A DNA stretch of 64,000 nucleotides from Helianthus annuus (GCF_002127325.2 NC_035434.2:82276664-82340663), one strand, 5' to 3'; counted from the stretch's first letter, positions 44,468-57,154 are shown. Notes: generated from the letters alone by a model not told the origin. Translations and numbers: made by a program.

Positions 44468-45871
44468 GCATTGGGCTGATTAGAAGAAGCTGCTGCTTGA
44501 AATAATTGGAAACTTATGCTTTTGTTTCTTTTGTTGAACTCTGAAACAACCTGTTTGGTTTATAAATAAATCGTTATTTACAATTTTGATGTACAAGTGT
44601 AGTTACATGTGTGTATGGCATACCCCTATAATATCTACACCAAAGAACTATGTACTTTACAAACTACTCTTGTAAGTTCTCCCATTCATGTGATCGCCCA
44701 TGATTTCCTCAAAAATTCTAAGTACTCGTTTCAAGAAACGAAATACCGAATATAAGTGACATTTTGAGTAATCACTTTAAATCCTTGGTTAGATAACTAA
44801 GAGTATTTTTCGATCTTATACCCAAACTCCAAATTCTGCTTCATATGTCGCCTTGGCATATCTAGCACCTCAACTTCATGAGGATTCTACCTCGTGTGTC
44901 GACTTAAGCACGTCTAGTGCAAGGTTTCGAAGCGTCTCCTGCTATTCGAATTTCGAAATCCATGTGGGATCTTTTAGATCCATGTGAATGATTATCGCTC
45001 AAATCGGAAACCTTGATTGGATTCTTTGTACGCCTTAATACGTACAATTCAATAAGGACGAGCCGAATTCCTATCAAGATCTCTCTATCTTCATAGTTAG
45101 ATTTTTGAAGATGTTTAAAGCGCCAAATGAAATCAACGGATTGGATTCCTGATGTGCTTTAAATACCCGTGTCCAAAGATAACAAATTAAAGGTCAAGTT
45201 AAACGATTATGTGATTATGTGTTTCTTTTATGTTTTTGTGTAATCCGAGTTATTCAATTCCTCGTAGAACCTTCCATATCTTCATATGAGGGATTCATAG
45301 TAGGATATCCAAAGGTACTACCTTAAATCCTTAATGGGCTTCTACGTGGTAGTTAAGACCCTTGGATTTTATAGTACCATTCCTTAATTCGAAAAGAGAC
45401 CCTTTGGGTGGTCTAGTAAAAAGATTGATTCAAATCTGGTTAGGAATGACATGTGATGGTATAGTTGGAAAGACTCCTTGGGGGTCTGTTTTAAAAGATC
45501 ATTAATTGATCTAGAGGACTCTATGGTGGTCTAGTCACACTCATCACAGGTTTGTTTATCGGGTTTTCCCCTACACATTATAGAATACATTGTGTGGACT
45601 ATGCAAGGAATTACGTAATTATGGATGCGTACATAATTATGAAATTCAGTGCACAAAAATCACAGTAAGATTTATCATGTGTAAAAACCGATAGTGACAA
45701 CAATAACGGAATGTGAACAATGTAATGGAGGTACGGTGGACGCACCAATGACGCTTCATATACTTGTATATAAGTGTCCCTCTTACATTGCAAGCATAAT
45801 GATATTAAAATTACTAGAAGTTCATAACCCTAACCGGTGTTGTCTTATCTTTTCGACTTCATGTTTCGAAA
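44468..45871 (+). other. Element H internal sequence without recognisable gene
   Basis: AT-rich, many stops in all frames. Given its position it should have held protease, RT and RNase H; no motif of these is visible. It includes repeated phrases such as CTTGG(A/G)TTTTATAG and GTGGTCTAGT (45300-45550). Confidence 0.5.
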
Positions 45872-46194
45872 TGCCTGACTTGTCTCAAAGTCAAGGCTGA
45901 ACATCAACGACCTTCTGGTTTGCTTGTACGACCAGAGATACCGGTTTGGAAGTGGGAGAACGTTGCTATGTATCTCATCACTAAATTACCACGTACATCT
46001 AAAGGTCACGATGCTATATGAGTTGTTATCGATCGATTAACGAAGACAGTTCATTTTATTCCGACTCGCGAAGATCTATCTGCTGATAATCTTGCAAAGA
46101 TTTTTGTTGATGAGATTGTATCTCGACATGGTGTTCCTTTGGACATCATATCTAATCATGATGCTCAACCATTCACACAAATTTCCTCTAGTTA
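45872..46194 (+). pseudogene. Element H integrase fragment
   Basis: One frame with a single TGA (about 46018, in place of Trp) reads [18 protein letters not shown], the end of the zinc region, then [30 protein letters not shown] and VDEIVSRHGVPLDIISNHDA. The first catalytic Asp of the MDF motif is replaced by Tyr and the SDRD motif is SNHD. It breaks off before the catalytic Glu and is joined to the 3'-end palindrome, so the rest of integrase was deleted. Confidence 0.8.
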
Positions 46195-46230
46195 AAATTT
46201 CGGGACGAAATTTCCTGAAGTAGGGGAGAC
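46195..46230 (+). other. Element H 3'-end palindrome and polypurine tract
   Basis: AAATTTCG-GGA-CGAAATTT (46195-46213), then GAAGTAGGGGAGAC directly before the LTR. Confidence 0.88.
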
Positions 46231-49200
46231 TGTGACATCTGTGCCTCCACGGCCATCAAACAAAAACCAAATCAATGAAATATTGTATTTCATACTTAGG
46301 ATTTTTATAAATATGTGTATCATTTACACATATCAATTCTCGTTCGATTTCAAGCTCTAAATCGCTTTCTGGAAAGTTATGCGCGAACTGATGCGTAAAC
46401 GTAATCAGTTTAGCGCGAAAAACACTACGAAATAGTGACATAGGCTTAACATACCTTAAATAACCTTTACATAACTTAGAAATAAGTTTTGGAGGGTTTG
46501 GTGTGTCGAAATCAAGTTTATTCGCTTACAGGGACTAATTTCGACAAACTGCGAAAGTATGCCGATTCAAACTGTAACGAACATTCCGGAACTTGATCAT
46601 AAGTTAAACATACCCTAAATAACCTTTACATAGCTTAGAAATACGCTTTGAAGGGTTCGGTATGCTAAAATAAACTTTATTGATCAATAGGGACTAAAAG
46701 CGTCAAAAAGTGCTCAAGTTTGCATTTTCGCGCATATCTTACGTTCTGAATATATCCGGACATCCAAAAATTTATGTAAGCATTAAAATATTATGTTTTA
46801 ATGTTTGGCATAATAAAAATCCATTCGTCACGCAATTTGGATCGTTTTTGCGTTCGTTACGACTCCCGTCGTAATTAACCGAACAACGCAACCGTACGAC
46901 CAAACGAACCGTCATCCGAGATATTTTTGAGCATGTTTTGAGTTCCCTATACTTTAACTTCATTTTAGAGCCTTGAAATGAGGTTAACGGGGCTTAAACG
47001 TGTCAAAAATGAGCCGAAATGCAAGTTTTACAAGTTCAGGGGCTAAACTGTCATTTTATGAAAGTGCTGGTCTGCAGGTCCCTTACGGACCGTATGGACA
47101 TGTGCTTACGGTTCGTAAGCAGTCCCCAGATCAGCAGAAATGCAGAAACATTGAATCTGGTCCATTCCACCTATTCCAATGGTTTTTACCCCTTGAATTA
47201 CACACTATGGGCTGGTATTTGATGTCCCCATGGTATTCAAAACCTTGTGCCCAAGTGTATGGTCTAGATCATTCCTTCTTCTCCAAGAAATGATCCTAAC
47301 GGTTGTGGATTTCCTATAAATACCCAACCCCCACTTCATTCATTCCCACATTTGATCTGAGTTTTTCTCTAAGTGGTTGTGTTTGTGCACTTCCTACCTA
47401 AGATTACTTGGAATCAAACCTTGCGGGGACCTTCTGTAAGTATTCTTTCGCGTTTATCGTTCGTTTTAGCGTTAAAGTCAAACTGTGTTTGACTTTCTGC
47501 TTTGACCAGGTTATGGTCAACGCGAAGTTCGTTTGAACTTCATAACGTGAGCATAATCACGATGGTTATAGTCCCTAGTAACTATACCTACTGATTACCG
47601 CGTTATCTAGGCTCAATGACGAGTCGTAGCTTCGGCCAGAATGCGTTTTCTCGCGTATTTTGTAACCAAGCTACTTATAGGTATCAAAACCGTTTGTTTT
47701 GATACCAAACCTGTTTTCTAACTTAACTAAACATGTTTTGACATGTTTAGCTCGTCGCTTTTTAGTTTAGTGCTTGTATAGAGTCGTAAGTCAAGCGGAC
47801 TAAACACCCGCTTAGACTTTCGAACACGACCCGTTTGGTCGATCATTAGGATCCGACCAAACATGTTTTGTGACCATAGTAGAGTAGGGAATAACCTTCC
47901 GAGGTTATACCTTATGGTCACTTAGGTTTAATAAGTCGCATGATAGGTAGTTATATGCCTTTAGTAAATTACCAAAATACCCTTTTCATACATAATTGGT
48001 AATTAAGCATATGTAACCTAAACTTTTGACACATAACTAATTATGTAACATAATTAAACATGTATGGGCATATAATACTTGTCACAGGACTAGTTAGACG
48101 TCTCGAACGTGCTTTTGCGTGCACAACGCGTTAAAGTAGCTTAAGCTACCTTAATGGGTAGTGATGGGTCGAAAGCACTTAGGTTAGGTTTCAATTTAGT
48201 ATGTAGGCATTGTTAAATCATGTCATATGAGTTCCAATAACTCATTTGGTTTACAAGACCTCATCCTATCCGATCCTCCGACTTAGGTCCGGTTTATTTA
48301 TATAGTTATTAGGTTGCCGATTGATTCCGTGCTCCTTCTAGCTTTGCTTGGTTGTTGTTCAAAGACCACTAAGCATTCTCAGGCGAGTACATAGTTCCCC
48401 TATTTTACTGTTTTCGATTGTTTTGGGGTGATCCATATGTGTTAAATGATTTCAATGTTTAAACGATGTTTTCCAAAAACGATTAAGATGGTTTATATTA
48501 AAACTAATAACGATTTTGATAATATGAACAAGCTTGTTGGTTGTAATTACATAACGAATAATATCCATTAATTTTGGCCAAACCGACCAGTATTAGGTTA
48601 TGGTACCATAGGATCTGACAAATCCCGCTATCAGACTGCACCCATGGTTATGTGTGGGTTAGGTGGGTAGCGACCGAATCTGTAATTGTTAACTTACCCT
48701 TTGGTGGTTAGTTAATGTGAGATGATTGTTAACTTACCCGTTGGTGGTTAGTTAATGTGAGATTGGCGATAGGCGAGTCACGAAGGTTTGGATATTATTA
48801 GCGAGGCGACCAAAAGTAGTTTTCACAAATTAAAACAAGGATGATTTAAACGATTTTAAACGAGTTAACGATTTTGAAACGATCTCAACGAGTTAAACGA
48901 TTTGGGTAAACGATTGGTTTTTGGTTAGTGTTTAGATAACGAGACATGTGTAATATGTTGAAAGCATGGTGGATACGCCGCTGGTACTTCCTATATATAA
49001 GTGTTTTCAACATATTACATACCGTGGCGTTATTTAGTTCACTTGGGTAAACGATTTTGAGACGATGTCACACAAACGAGGTTTTTTAAATGATATAAAC
49101 CACACGAGTTTTGTTAACGAGTTTTTACGAGATTTTTACAAATTGCTTTAACTAAATGTTTTGGGTTAAGAATCATGGCTATGAGATTTTATAACAAACT

Positions 49201-49618
49201 ATAACCAATTTGATTTGAGTTGGTTATTTATGTTGTAATACACTTTTCAAAACAAGGTAAGTATTTTGACTCTTTGAGTCTAACAAGGTACTACAACATA
49301 TAAACTAGCCATGAATCCGACACTCTCATAAAACCTATATACTCGCCAGCATTTCTTTGCTGACTTTGTTTTCACATATGTTTCAGGTAATGTTGATTGA
49401 TAGGATGCACTCACATAGGACTGGACAAGGCCTTAGTGACTTAATAACAATGATAGACTATTTTTAACTTGTTTGTTAGATTTCAAGACGATGTAAATGT
49501 TTAATGTTTAATAAAACGAAACTTCAAATTTCCGTGTGTTTTGAAACAATGATTCTGTTACAACACTCCCCGATGTTTCCGCCACGTTTTGTTGTTTTAA
49601 CGTGGTCGGGGTGTGACA
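46231..49618 (+). repeat. Element H 3' LTR (3388 bp)
   Basis: Pair of 39721-43108, same length and features. The TTACGG palindrome has one change (GCTTACGGTTCGTAAGC). Confidence 0.94.
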
Positions 49619-49623
49619 TTACT
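49619..49623. repeat. Target site duplication of H, right
   Basis: TTACT, matching 39716-39720. Confidence 0.9.
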
Positions 49624-49999
49624 TCTTGGTTATGAATGTGCAGGAATAGCCAAGTTTCGATCTTGGATCTAAAGAAAAGAGTCAGGTTACGATACCTGAG
49701 GACTCTGATTGAAGAAAGCCAAGTTTCGATCCTGAAAATTTGAAGACTTTACAGATAAAGCTTGAGCCAGGTATCAATCCTGGAACATGAAGAGCCAGAC
49801 AATGATCCTGTTGCAGATGTTGCTGAAGAACAAAGAAATGCCAGCAAATCGAGAGGGGGAGCCTGAAGATATTCAAGCAGATAATGTCAAAGGGGAGTCT
49901 GTTGATGAAGATAGAGAGAGAGAAAAGCCCAGAGACTGATCAAGACTGAAGAAGTGAAGACACAGCATTGTCGTGAATCGATAGTCGACTCGTCAACAT
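49624..49999 (+). other. Element F tail, part after H
   Basis: Five imperfect hairpin units of the type CCAGGTTTCGATCCTGG (49649-49815), then purine-rich sequence with GAGAGGGGGAGCC and AAAGGGGAGTCTG before the true polypurine tract. No gene. Confidence 0.6.
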
Positions 50000-50012
50000 C
50001 TGAGGGGGAGTC
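50000..50012 (+). other. Element F polypurine tract
   Basis: CTGAGGGGGAGTC directly before the 3' LTR. Confidence 0.92.
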
Positions 50013-50425
50013 TGTTGGTGCACTACATCTGTCGACTTCGTCTTGTATCGAGTCTTACATTGAATTGTATAGATTAGGGCACATTTTACGAGAAATAGGA
50101 AATTTGCTAGGGGTTTCGCTTATGTGATAGGTTAGGGTTTCCCTTATATGGTCAATGGGGTTTCGCTCATGTGGTCATGTCACTTGGATCGAAACCATCC
50201 GCCTTATAAATAGGTGACCTATGAGCCCAATCAGGTGTGGTTGCCTTGTATTCCATACCGAAGTGCTGCCGGTGTGAAGAACTGCATGTAATCGAGTGTT
50301 AATCAATACAATTAGCAGTTTTAGTGAAGAATCAGCTATTTCTACCTTCGTTTCTTGTAATTCCGCACCTGAAATGAAGTAAAACTCCTCTGAACGACTC
50401 GTTCGGGTCAGAACACGATCCTACA
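50013..50425 (+). repeat. Element F 3' LTR (413 bp)
   Basis: Pair of 33589-34041 with a 38-bp deletion that removes one GTTTCGCT unit. Starts TGTTGGTGCACTACATCTG, ends ACGATCCTACA. Confidence 0.93.
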
Positions 50426-50430
50426 ACCCG
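50426..50430. repeat. Target site duplication of F, right
   Basis: ACCCG, matching 33584-33588. Confidence 0.9.
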
Positions 50431-51364
50431 CATAACGACTCATCTGCTACAACAGCATATTCCCAACTGCACAGGTCGCACCATTTGCTACATTCACTTC
50501 TACAACGCCGGACGGGCCACTTTGATGGATCTTATAACACACTATACTGATTTTAGACCCTTGCCATCCCTCTCATTATGGAGGCTGTACATAGGATAAG
50601 TGCTCCTGTAACATTAGATACAGTTTAAGGATACAAGTCGCAGAGTTTTGGAGCTTGAGCTGACACTACGTTCTCCACGCTGTCTATAGTATGTATACTT
50701 TGATCCCCCGCATTCACCAAGATTCCTTTTGACGCTCTCACCTGTTGCTATAACACTTTTCCCATGTTTTCTTTTGATGCTCGTTCCTTTTACCATCGAG
50801 CGGCAAATCAGTTGACTACTTCGAGGTATATATACAAGCTCGCGGAGGAATTCAAGCATGTCGACAGTTTACTTTTCTTTCCTCCTCCACCTCAGTCACC
50901 AGTATAGTTGGTTTCTAGATTATGCGGATTGCATTACGCTTGGGTAAAGACACTAATGATAAGCCGGGATTGCGGAGACTTTTGAGGACCACTTCTGACT
51001 ACGTAATTTTGATGCACTAATATACTTGTTGGGCAGGGGTAGGGTGACCCTGTGTCCCTTCTGATGTGATGCATTTTGACACAGTGATTGCGGCCGGAGG
51101 TTAATGAAAGCCCGATCATCTTTAAACACGCGACAATACTTATGACTAATGACTAACGAAAAACTCCTTCGCTATGTCCCCACTAAGCACGCTGTTGATC
51201 TACATATTTATTCTATAACTATAATGCTACATGCTTACTTGCTACATTCCTATTTACAACTTGTGCAATACATGAGATAATATGTGATTGAATGTTATAA
51301 CAACTACGTATATGCATATATGTAATACACCCCCTGAGGTCTTATTCGTTGAACAGAGACTTGT
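50431..51364 (+). pseudogene. Element D gag N-terminal remnant, second part
   Basis: Decayed sequence continuing 32609-33588. Short in-frame phrases such as RVLELELTLRSPRC (about 50650) and FDARSFYHRA (about 50776), ending near 50905 in a Pro-rich FFPPPPQSPV, resemble the N-terminal helical and Pro-rich part of Asteraceae Gypsy Gag. 50910-51364 shows nothing further that I recognise. Confidence 0.5.
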
Positions 51365-52617
51365 GTGCTCGCGTCCTTCACAAGACCTGACCTAACCGAC
51401 TTTATTCTAGAAAGATGTCGACTCAAGGGAACACCGATATCAACCACCCTCTACCTACAACAGAGGCGGAAATACAAGAGTGCCTCTTACAGGCCATCGC
51501 ACGGTACGAGGCCCGTCGCTCCAATTGCAGCGGAGGTACCTCAGAAAATAACCCCCCCCCCAACGGTAATGTCTAGTCCTTTAAGACACATTACAAAACG
51601 TTTGGACATTTCCACGAGTGCCTTGCTAAGGCCTTACGTGAATAATGTTGCTTACATCGCAGGCTGCACCTACAAGCAGTTCTTGGACCACAAACCTCGA
51701 GAATTCGACGGCACTGGGGGTGCCTTAGCCTTCGTGCGCTGGGTTGAAAAGACGGATTATGTTTTACGATTGAGCAAATGTGACCCCGAACATCAAGTCA
51801 CGTATATAGCTGGACTATTGGTGGATGAGGCTCTGTCATGGTGGAACCATCAAGTTCGGACAATGGGCGAGACTGCTGCGTATGCTATGACGTGGGACGA
51901 ACTGAAAGATCTGATGCGTAAGAGATATTACTCGAGGGCAGAAGTCCAGAAGTTGGAAACAGAACTGTGGAACTTGAAAATGGAAGGACCAAAGATAGCG
52001 GAGTATGTGCAGAGATTTAATGAATTATCACAAGTTGCTTTACTCCTGGGGGGACCAGAGTTTAAGAGAATTGAACAGTTCATAAGGGGATTGGCACCTC
52101 AGATTCTAAGCCTGGTAACAACATCTAAACCTTCAACGATCACCGATGCTATCAACATAAGCATGGCACTCACAGAAGAAGCAGTTAGACGAGGAGAATT
52201 TTCCACTGCGGAGGAGAAAAAAAAAGACTACTATAGAGGCATCTGGGTATAACAAGAGAAAGCTCGCAAATTTCAAGAAAGTTACTCGGGGGAGTAGCAA
52301 GAAGAAGGCCAAAAAGGGAAAAGACTACATGGGTATCCTACCTAAGTGCGACAATTGTTTACATTATCATGTCGGGCGATGTAGATATGGAAAATGTGCT
52401 AACTGTGGAAAGAGGGGGCATCCTAAAGAAACTTGTTGGCAAGATACTGAACATCATAATGGGGACCAAGATGGTAGTGAGAATCACGAAGGGGACAACG
52501 ACAATGACAATGTTCGAGGCAGAATGAGTGATAAACAGAAACGTGCTCGAGGTTGTTTTAACTGTGGAAGCAAAAAGCATTTCAGAAAATATTGCCCTAA
52601 AAACAATCAGGCATAAG
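51365..52617 (+). pseudogene. Element D gag: capsid and zinc knuckles
   Basis: An open frame from 51365 to 52252 holds the retrotransposon capsid (EFDGTGGALAFVRWVEKTDY, ALSWWNHQVRT, TWDELKDLMRKRYYSRAEV, EFKRIEQFIRGLAP). At a run of nine A (52217-52225) the frame shifts by one; in the next frame it continues with basic sequence and the knuckles CANCGKRGHPKETC and CFNCGSKKHFRKYC and stops at 52617. The capsid is well kept while the regions before and after are heavily decayed. The frameshift may be mutation or polymerase slippage at the A run. Confidence 0.82.
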
Positions 52618-52659
52618 GATGAAAGCTCCCCACCGGAGCTAGGGAGACACGCCAGGGAT

Positions 52660-53019
52660 TCAAGCATGGATATCGGTACGTCCCGAATTACTCAATGTTA
52701 TGCATCTGTATTGCCAAATACTGTTGCAAATTTTACGATTCGCACCTCTAGAGTTCGAGAGTATAATTGGTTTAAGTTGCGAGTAAGTAGATATTCCAGT
52801 ACCCATTAGAACTAGCTTAGGGGAAGCTAGTGGAAGCCAACACAGTAACTGGGGGCGACAAGATAAAAACCGGAGAGCGTAAGTTTACGATAGATCTACT
52901 GCCAGTTGAGCTGGGAAGCTTCGACGAGGTAATTGGGGTGTATTAGTTGCCAAGCGGTCGAGCGGAGGTTGATATCCGCACCTCGATGACGAATGAAGGA
53001 ACGATCGTGACTCATGAAG
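52660..53019 (+). pseudogene. Element D protease remnant
   Basis: Many stops, but near 52900 one frame reads KFTIDLLPVELGSFDEVIGV followed by a Leu-Pro-Ser and RAEV, the second half of a Gypsy retropepsin (usual [13 protein letters not shown]). The catalytic DSGA/DTGA part is not recognisable. Cut by element G at 53020. Confidence 0.7.
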
Positions 53020-53451
53020 TGTAGGATCGTGATCTGACCCGAATGAGTCGTTCAGAGGAGCTTTACTCTGTTTCAGGTGCGGAATAACAAGAAACAAAGC
53101 TAGAAACAGCTAATTCTTCACTTTAACTACTGATTGTATTGATCTGAAAGCAATTACAGCCAGTCTTCACACCGGCAGCACCTCGGCGTGGAATACAAGA
53201 TCATACCTATTGATTTCGCTCAGAGTGACCCTATAAATAGTCTTCAGGTTTCGCTCCAAACAACAAGAAGACCATATGAGCGAAATCACCAACATGTGAT
53301 TTCGCCCGAAATCACCTCACTGACACTTATGAGCGAAATCAGCCTTCTAAACTCTATACTCTTCCTATTTTCTCGTAAAACGAGCCCTAATCTATACAAT
53401 GCAATCTAAGACTCGATCCAAGATGAAGTCGACAGATGTAGTGCACCAACA
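53020..53451 (-). repeat. Element G 3' LTR (432 bp)
   Basis: In element sense starts TGTTGGTGCACTACATCTG and ends TCAGATCACGATCCTACA. GCGAAATC and TTTCGCTC motifs occur on both sides of a TATTTATAG stretch near 53230. Confidence 0.9.
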
Positions 53452-53464
53452 GACTCCCCCTCAG
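53452..53464 (-). other. Element G polypurine tract
   Basis: CTGAGGGGGAGTC on the minus strand directly before the LTR. Confidence 0.9.
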
Positions 53465-55587
53465 ATGTTGACGAGTCGTCCATCGAGTCTTTAACAATAT
53501 CATGTCTTCACTTCTTCGGTCTTGATCAGTCTCTGGGCTTCTCTCTCTCTATCTTCATCAACAGAGTTTCCTTTAACAATTTCTACTTGAATATCTTCAG
53601 ACTCCCCCTCTCGATTTGCTTGCATTTCTTTGTTCTTCAGCAACATCTGCTTCAGGATCATTGTCTGGCTTTCACAGATCCAAGTTTGTTGCCTGGCTTT
53701 AACTTTGTCCACAGAATCGAAACCTGGCTCTAGCTTTATCCATAGAATCTTCAGGATCGATCAGCCTGGCTCTTCAGAATATTTTAGAATCTACAGGAAT
53801 CAGAAACCTGGCTTTCTTTAATCAGAGTCCTCAGGTATCGTAACCTGGCTCTCGTTCAGCTTAGATCTCAGAATTTTGAAAATCAGCTTTCCACTCACAA
53901 CAATATCATCATGTTTAGCACTCGGAATTTTGAAAATCAGCTTTCCAACATCAGTTGTCGAAAATCTTTTTGACTTTTTCAAAAGTTTATGCTAAAACAC
54001 ACTCAAAATCTTTTTGGATTTTCTAAAAGAAAGTAACTGACACCAATTATAGAATCAAGAAAATGTAGAAATGAAATATTTACAAACATATTTTTTGAGA
54101 GTTTGTGTAAGAGGATCATATCAGTTTATGAGACATGTCAATAACACCGTTAAGCTGCGATTTCATTTTAAGTTCTAAACAATTCACCTAGATTGTCAGT
54201 ATATTTGTCCACTTAAATTTTCACACAAATTTCAATTTATCCGTGATACGATGTTAATGTTTTAAACACTTGAACTTATTCGTGTGTCCCACTACTTGAA
54301 TATACTCCCGTATCCAAATCCCAATATTCAGTCTTACAGGTGAGTATACCACAGCTGATATCTGTAAAGGGGTTAATTGCGAGGGCCGTGAGAGCTCAGG
54401 TCGATACTTCCGTATATGCAAAGAGATGACGGCTTCGACTTTTCGGTGTGTCCCCTTTAGAGGATCTTTTGATTACAACAGCAGTGACTATCAATTTTAT
54501 TGTTTCATCGACATGCTGAGGGCGAAGCTATGTTTCAAGCTTTTGCGGAAAGTATTATCCGGGGACTAGGTCAGAACTTCCATTCAGCAGAAGTCCAGGG
54601 ATAATACCCCAGATATCACTGAGCATAAAGACCTAGTATCTCAGAATAAGGGACCTTTCAAACAAGATTTCAGGGGTTACCTATATATCCAAGAAGTTGT
54701 TAACCCACAGAACAAGCAAGTTTGATTTTTAGGTTTATATCTCGTCACAATTTACTAAATGTATAAAAACCTACTGGCATATCCACAGTGAGATTGTTTA
54801 TCACATTTTTACAATCCATTTCTTTAGCATGTTGTAACAGTCTACTGATGTACTATCATTTCCTCTTTTCTCAACAAAACTCATTTTTGATTTTATAATG
54901 TTTTTATCTTTTTCAAATTTTCTAATGTTTTTGGATTTTCAGAAAATTTTCTACTCCCCCTAAAATGCAAACACAATTCAAAGGAAATTTGAAAACTTGA
55001 CTAGACTCTTGACCCAATTGAAAACATAAAATGTAAAACAAATTATACAAAACTTGACAACTGACATCGAGTCGCATCAAATCTCCATCCACTCGGCATA
55101 AACAATCAGAACTCCCCCTTTCAACAAACCATTTTCTCATTTAGATCTCAAAACACTTAAGTTTGTTTTAATCAAAATGATTTTTCCGGAAAATGAGTTT
55201 GTTTTTACCACTTGTAGGATTATCATAAGATTCGGGGATATGGTTCATCATCTTGTTCTTTACCCATATATGTAGTAAATCAAGTACAAGTTAATGTCCC
55301 TGATTTACCATTTCAGTTCAGCAACCTCTGTACCACTTGTAAGTATATCTAAAACAATACCACTTGTAAAAATGCACACAATTCTAACTGTAGGAATGTT
55401 ACGTCTACATAACCAATTTACCAATCAGAGTGCCGATTCCTGCTTCGCACTTACCGACCTGGAAGCTCCGGCGTAGTCATTCAACCTGTAAAATTTGAAC
55501 ACTATCAAAAACTTCCATACAAACTCATTAAACATGAAAGATGCCGATTCCTGATCCACGATTACAAACTTGGGATCTCCAGCATAG
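53465..55587 (-). other. Element G non-coding tail
   Basis: Same order as in E and F: CCAGG-CCTGG hairpin units (53645-53865), AT-rich sequence, the shared block with the 52-bp hairpin (54554-54605), GGGGGAGT purine tracts (near 54952 and 55112) and two direct repeats with TGCCGATTCCTG after gag (55430-55600). No gene. Confidence 0.7.
54554..54605 (-). other. Hairpin in G tail
   Basis: Sense strand ATTATCCCTGGACT pairs with AGTCCCCGGATAAT except at two positions; 24-nt loop. Homologous to 24284-24335 and 38823-38874. Confidence 0.55.
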
Positions 55588-56856
55588 TCATAAGACTTCA
55601 AGGAAACAGACTTCCATCCAAGTCTTTTCAAACTTGATGGTTTTCAATTCTTGCGCAGTAGGGTTGTAAGTTGCCTTTTTAGTTGCATAAAAATCTTTAA
55701 CCCCCTTTGCTTTCCCATTCAACATTTTCCCAAAAATTTTCTTAACATTCCCATTGAATGTTTTCTCGACATCAAACTTAGTTTTCTCTGTGTAAAACTG
55801 ATTCGAGATTTCAACCTTGCCAACTTTTTGTTTAACTTCTTCAAATTTTAGTGATGGAAAATCATCATCATTCACTGAAATTTTTACCTCATCTTGTGGC
55901 TCTTCTGGCTTTGTGGAACCAGATTCATCGCTGGCTTTCTCATCAACCTTTTTAACAACCCACATTTGGTTGTCTTTCTCTTTCTTTTTGTAAAAATTCT
56001 TTTTAGAACACTCACCAATCTCATAAGTTGAATTTTCAAAAATTTTAAATTTCTCGATTGGTGGTTCAACATCAACAACTTTTTCTTTCAATTTCTTAGA
56101 AACTCCCTGTTTTGTTTTGGCATTTTTCGGACAGTTCCATGCAATATGACCAGCTTCATTGCATTTGTAACAGGTTCGAGTTTCCTTTGGATGAAACATT
56201 CCAGTTCCATTCCTCTTCTTTTCAGCAAGAAACTCTTGATTTGATTGTCTCCAGAATGGTTTCTTCTGTTCATCTTCAGCACTCCCACCTGAAACAAATT
56301 TTGTTTTTGTTTTAGAATTTTTCATATTATTATGATTTTCTGGTGGAATAAAACCAAGACCTTTCTATTTGTAGCTACGATTTTGGTTTGGTTTCTTTTG
56401 AAAACCAGAACCAGAATTGTAACCCTTTTTCTTGTTTAAACGTTGTTGAACTCTTGAAGTGTATTTTTTAGGTTTTCCAGTAAGATTTAAATCTTTTATT
56501 TCAGAAATATTGATTTCTGTCATTTTGAAAACCTTTTTGATCATGTCAAAACGAACACTTCTTGTTGGAAACTCTTTGTCAGAGTATAATTTGTCAGAAT
56601 CATTTAAAGTGTATGCGACTTCAAATGTTTCATCATCCAAATTTGCTTTTGATAACAAAAATTCTTTACTATATGACCGTTTAACCGACAACTTTGGACT
56701 GTTGACTGACGAATTTGACCCTCCAGACTCAGACTTTGACTCGGACTCCTCATCAGTATCCAACACCTGATCGACCACCTTTTTTATTAATTCAAACTCA
56801 TGATCAGTGTCAGACGAGCTAAACGTGACGTCAATGTTTTCCGGTAATTCATCAGT
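55588..56856 (-). pseudogene. Element G gag, C-terminal part, cut by J
   Basis: Minus strand from the J junction: NIDVTFSSSDTDHEFELIKK, a Ser/Asp-rich stretch, KKYTSRVQQRLNKKKG, then a TAG at 56365-56367 where E has Lys. The following 245-residue frame 56325-55588 is open: FVSGGSAEDEQKKPFW, knuckle CYKCNEAGHIAWNC, FPSLKFEEVKQKVGK and TWMEVCF, ending four residues later than E and F. This is the best preserved C-terminus of the family in the window. The N-terminal half should lie beyond J. Confidence 0.85.
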
Positions 56857-57154
56857 TGTCACACCCCCAAAATCCATATGCGGAGTACCACCGCTTGGAG
56901 GCGTGACTGACCAGGATCTTAGCCACCAATCACACTAAACTCATGAGTATATTTAAATAACACTTTCATTTATTAACAATAAGTGTTACAACGTTACAAT
57001 AATTCACTGTTTACAGCGGAAGCATATTTAACTCGTTAAGTGTTTATAAACCACATGTAAAAGCCCTATATGTTGTGTTATGTTTCCACGTATCTCGACC
57101 CATGACCACTCCAGCTTCCCAGATAGCACGTTCCAGTCATTATGCACCTAAAGA

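Larger units (their letters stand above)
39721..49618 (+). mobile_element. Element H: Ty3/Gypsy with long LTRs and a gutted body
   Basis: LTRs at 39721-43108 and 46231-49618, exactly 3388 bp each with about 42 substitutions between them. Target duplication TTACT (39716-39720 and 49619-49623) in F's tail. The body is only 3.1 kb: a partial gag, unrecognisable sequence and an integrase fragment that runs almost directly into the polypurine tract. Protease, reverse transcriptase and RNase H are absent, so H is non-autonomous. Confidence 0.93.
33589..50425 (+). mobile_element. Element F: Gag-only LTR retrotransposon, plus strand
   Basis: LTRs at 33589-34041 and 50013-50425, target duplication ACCCG (33584-33588 and 50426-50430). 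Same family as E and G, opposite orientation. The LTRs differ by about 15 substitutions and a 38-bp deletion in the right copy, making it older than its guest H. Without H it is about 6.9 kb: primer site, GTTTCGCT leader array, gag, non-coding tail and polypurine tract; no pol. Confidence 0.9.

Noticed and set aside
51365..52252. D gag as a domesticated host gene because its capsid frame is open
   Set aside because: It is flanked by recognisable decayed Gag and protease of the same element, has a frameshift before the knuckles and no sign of its own promoter.
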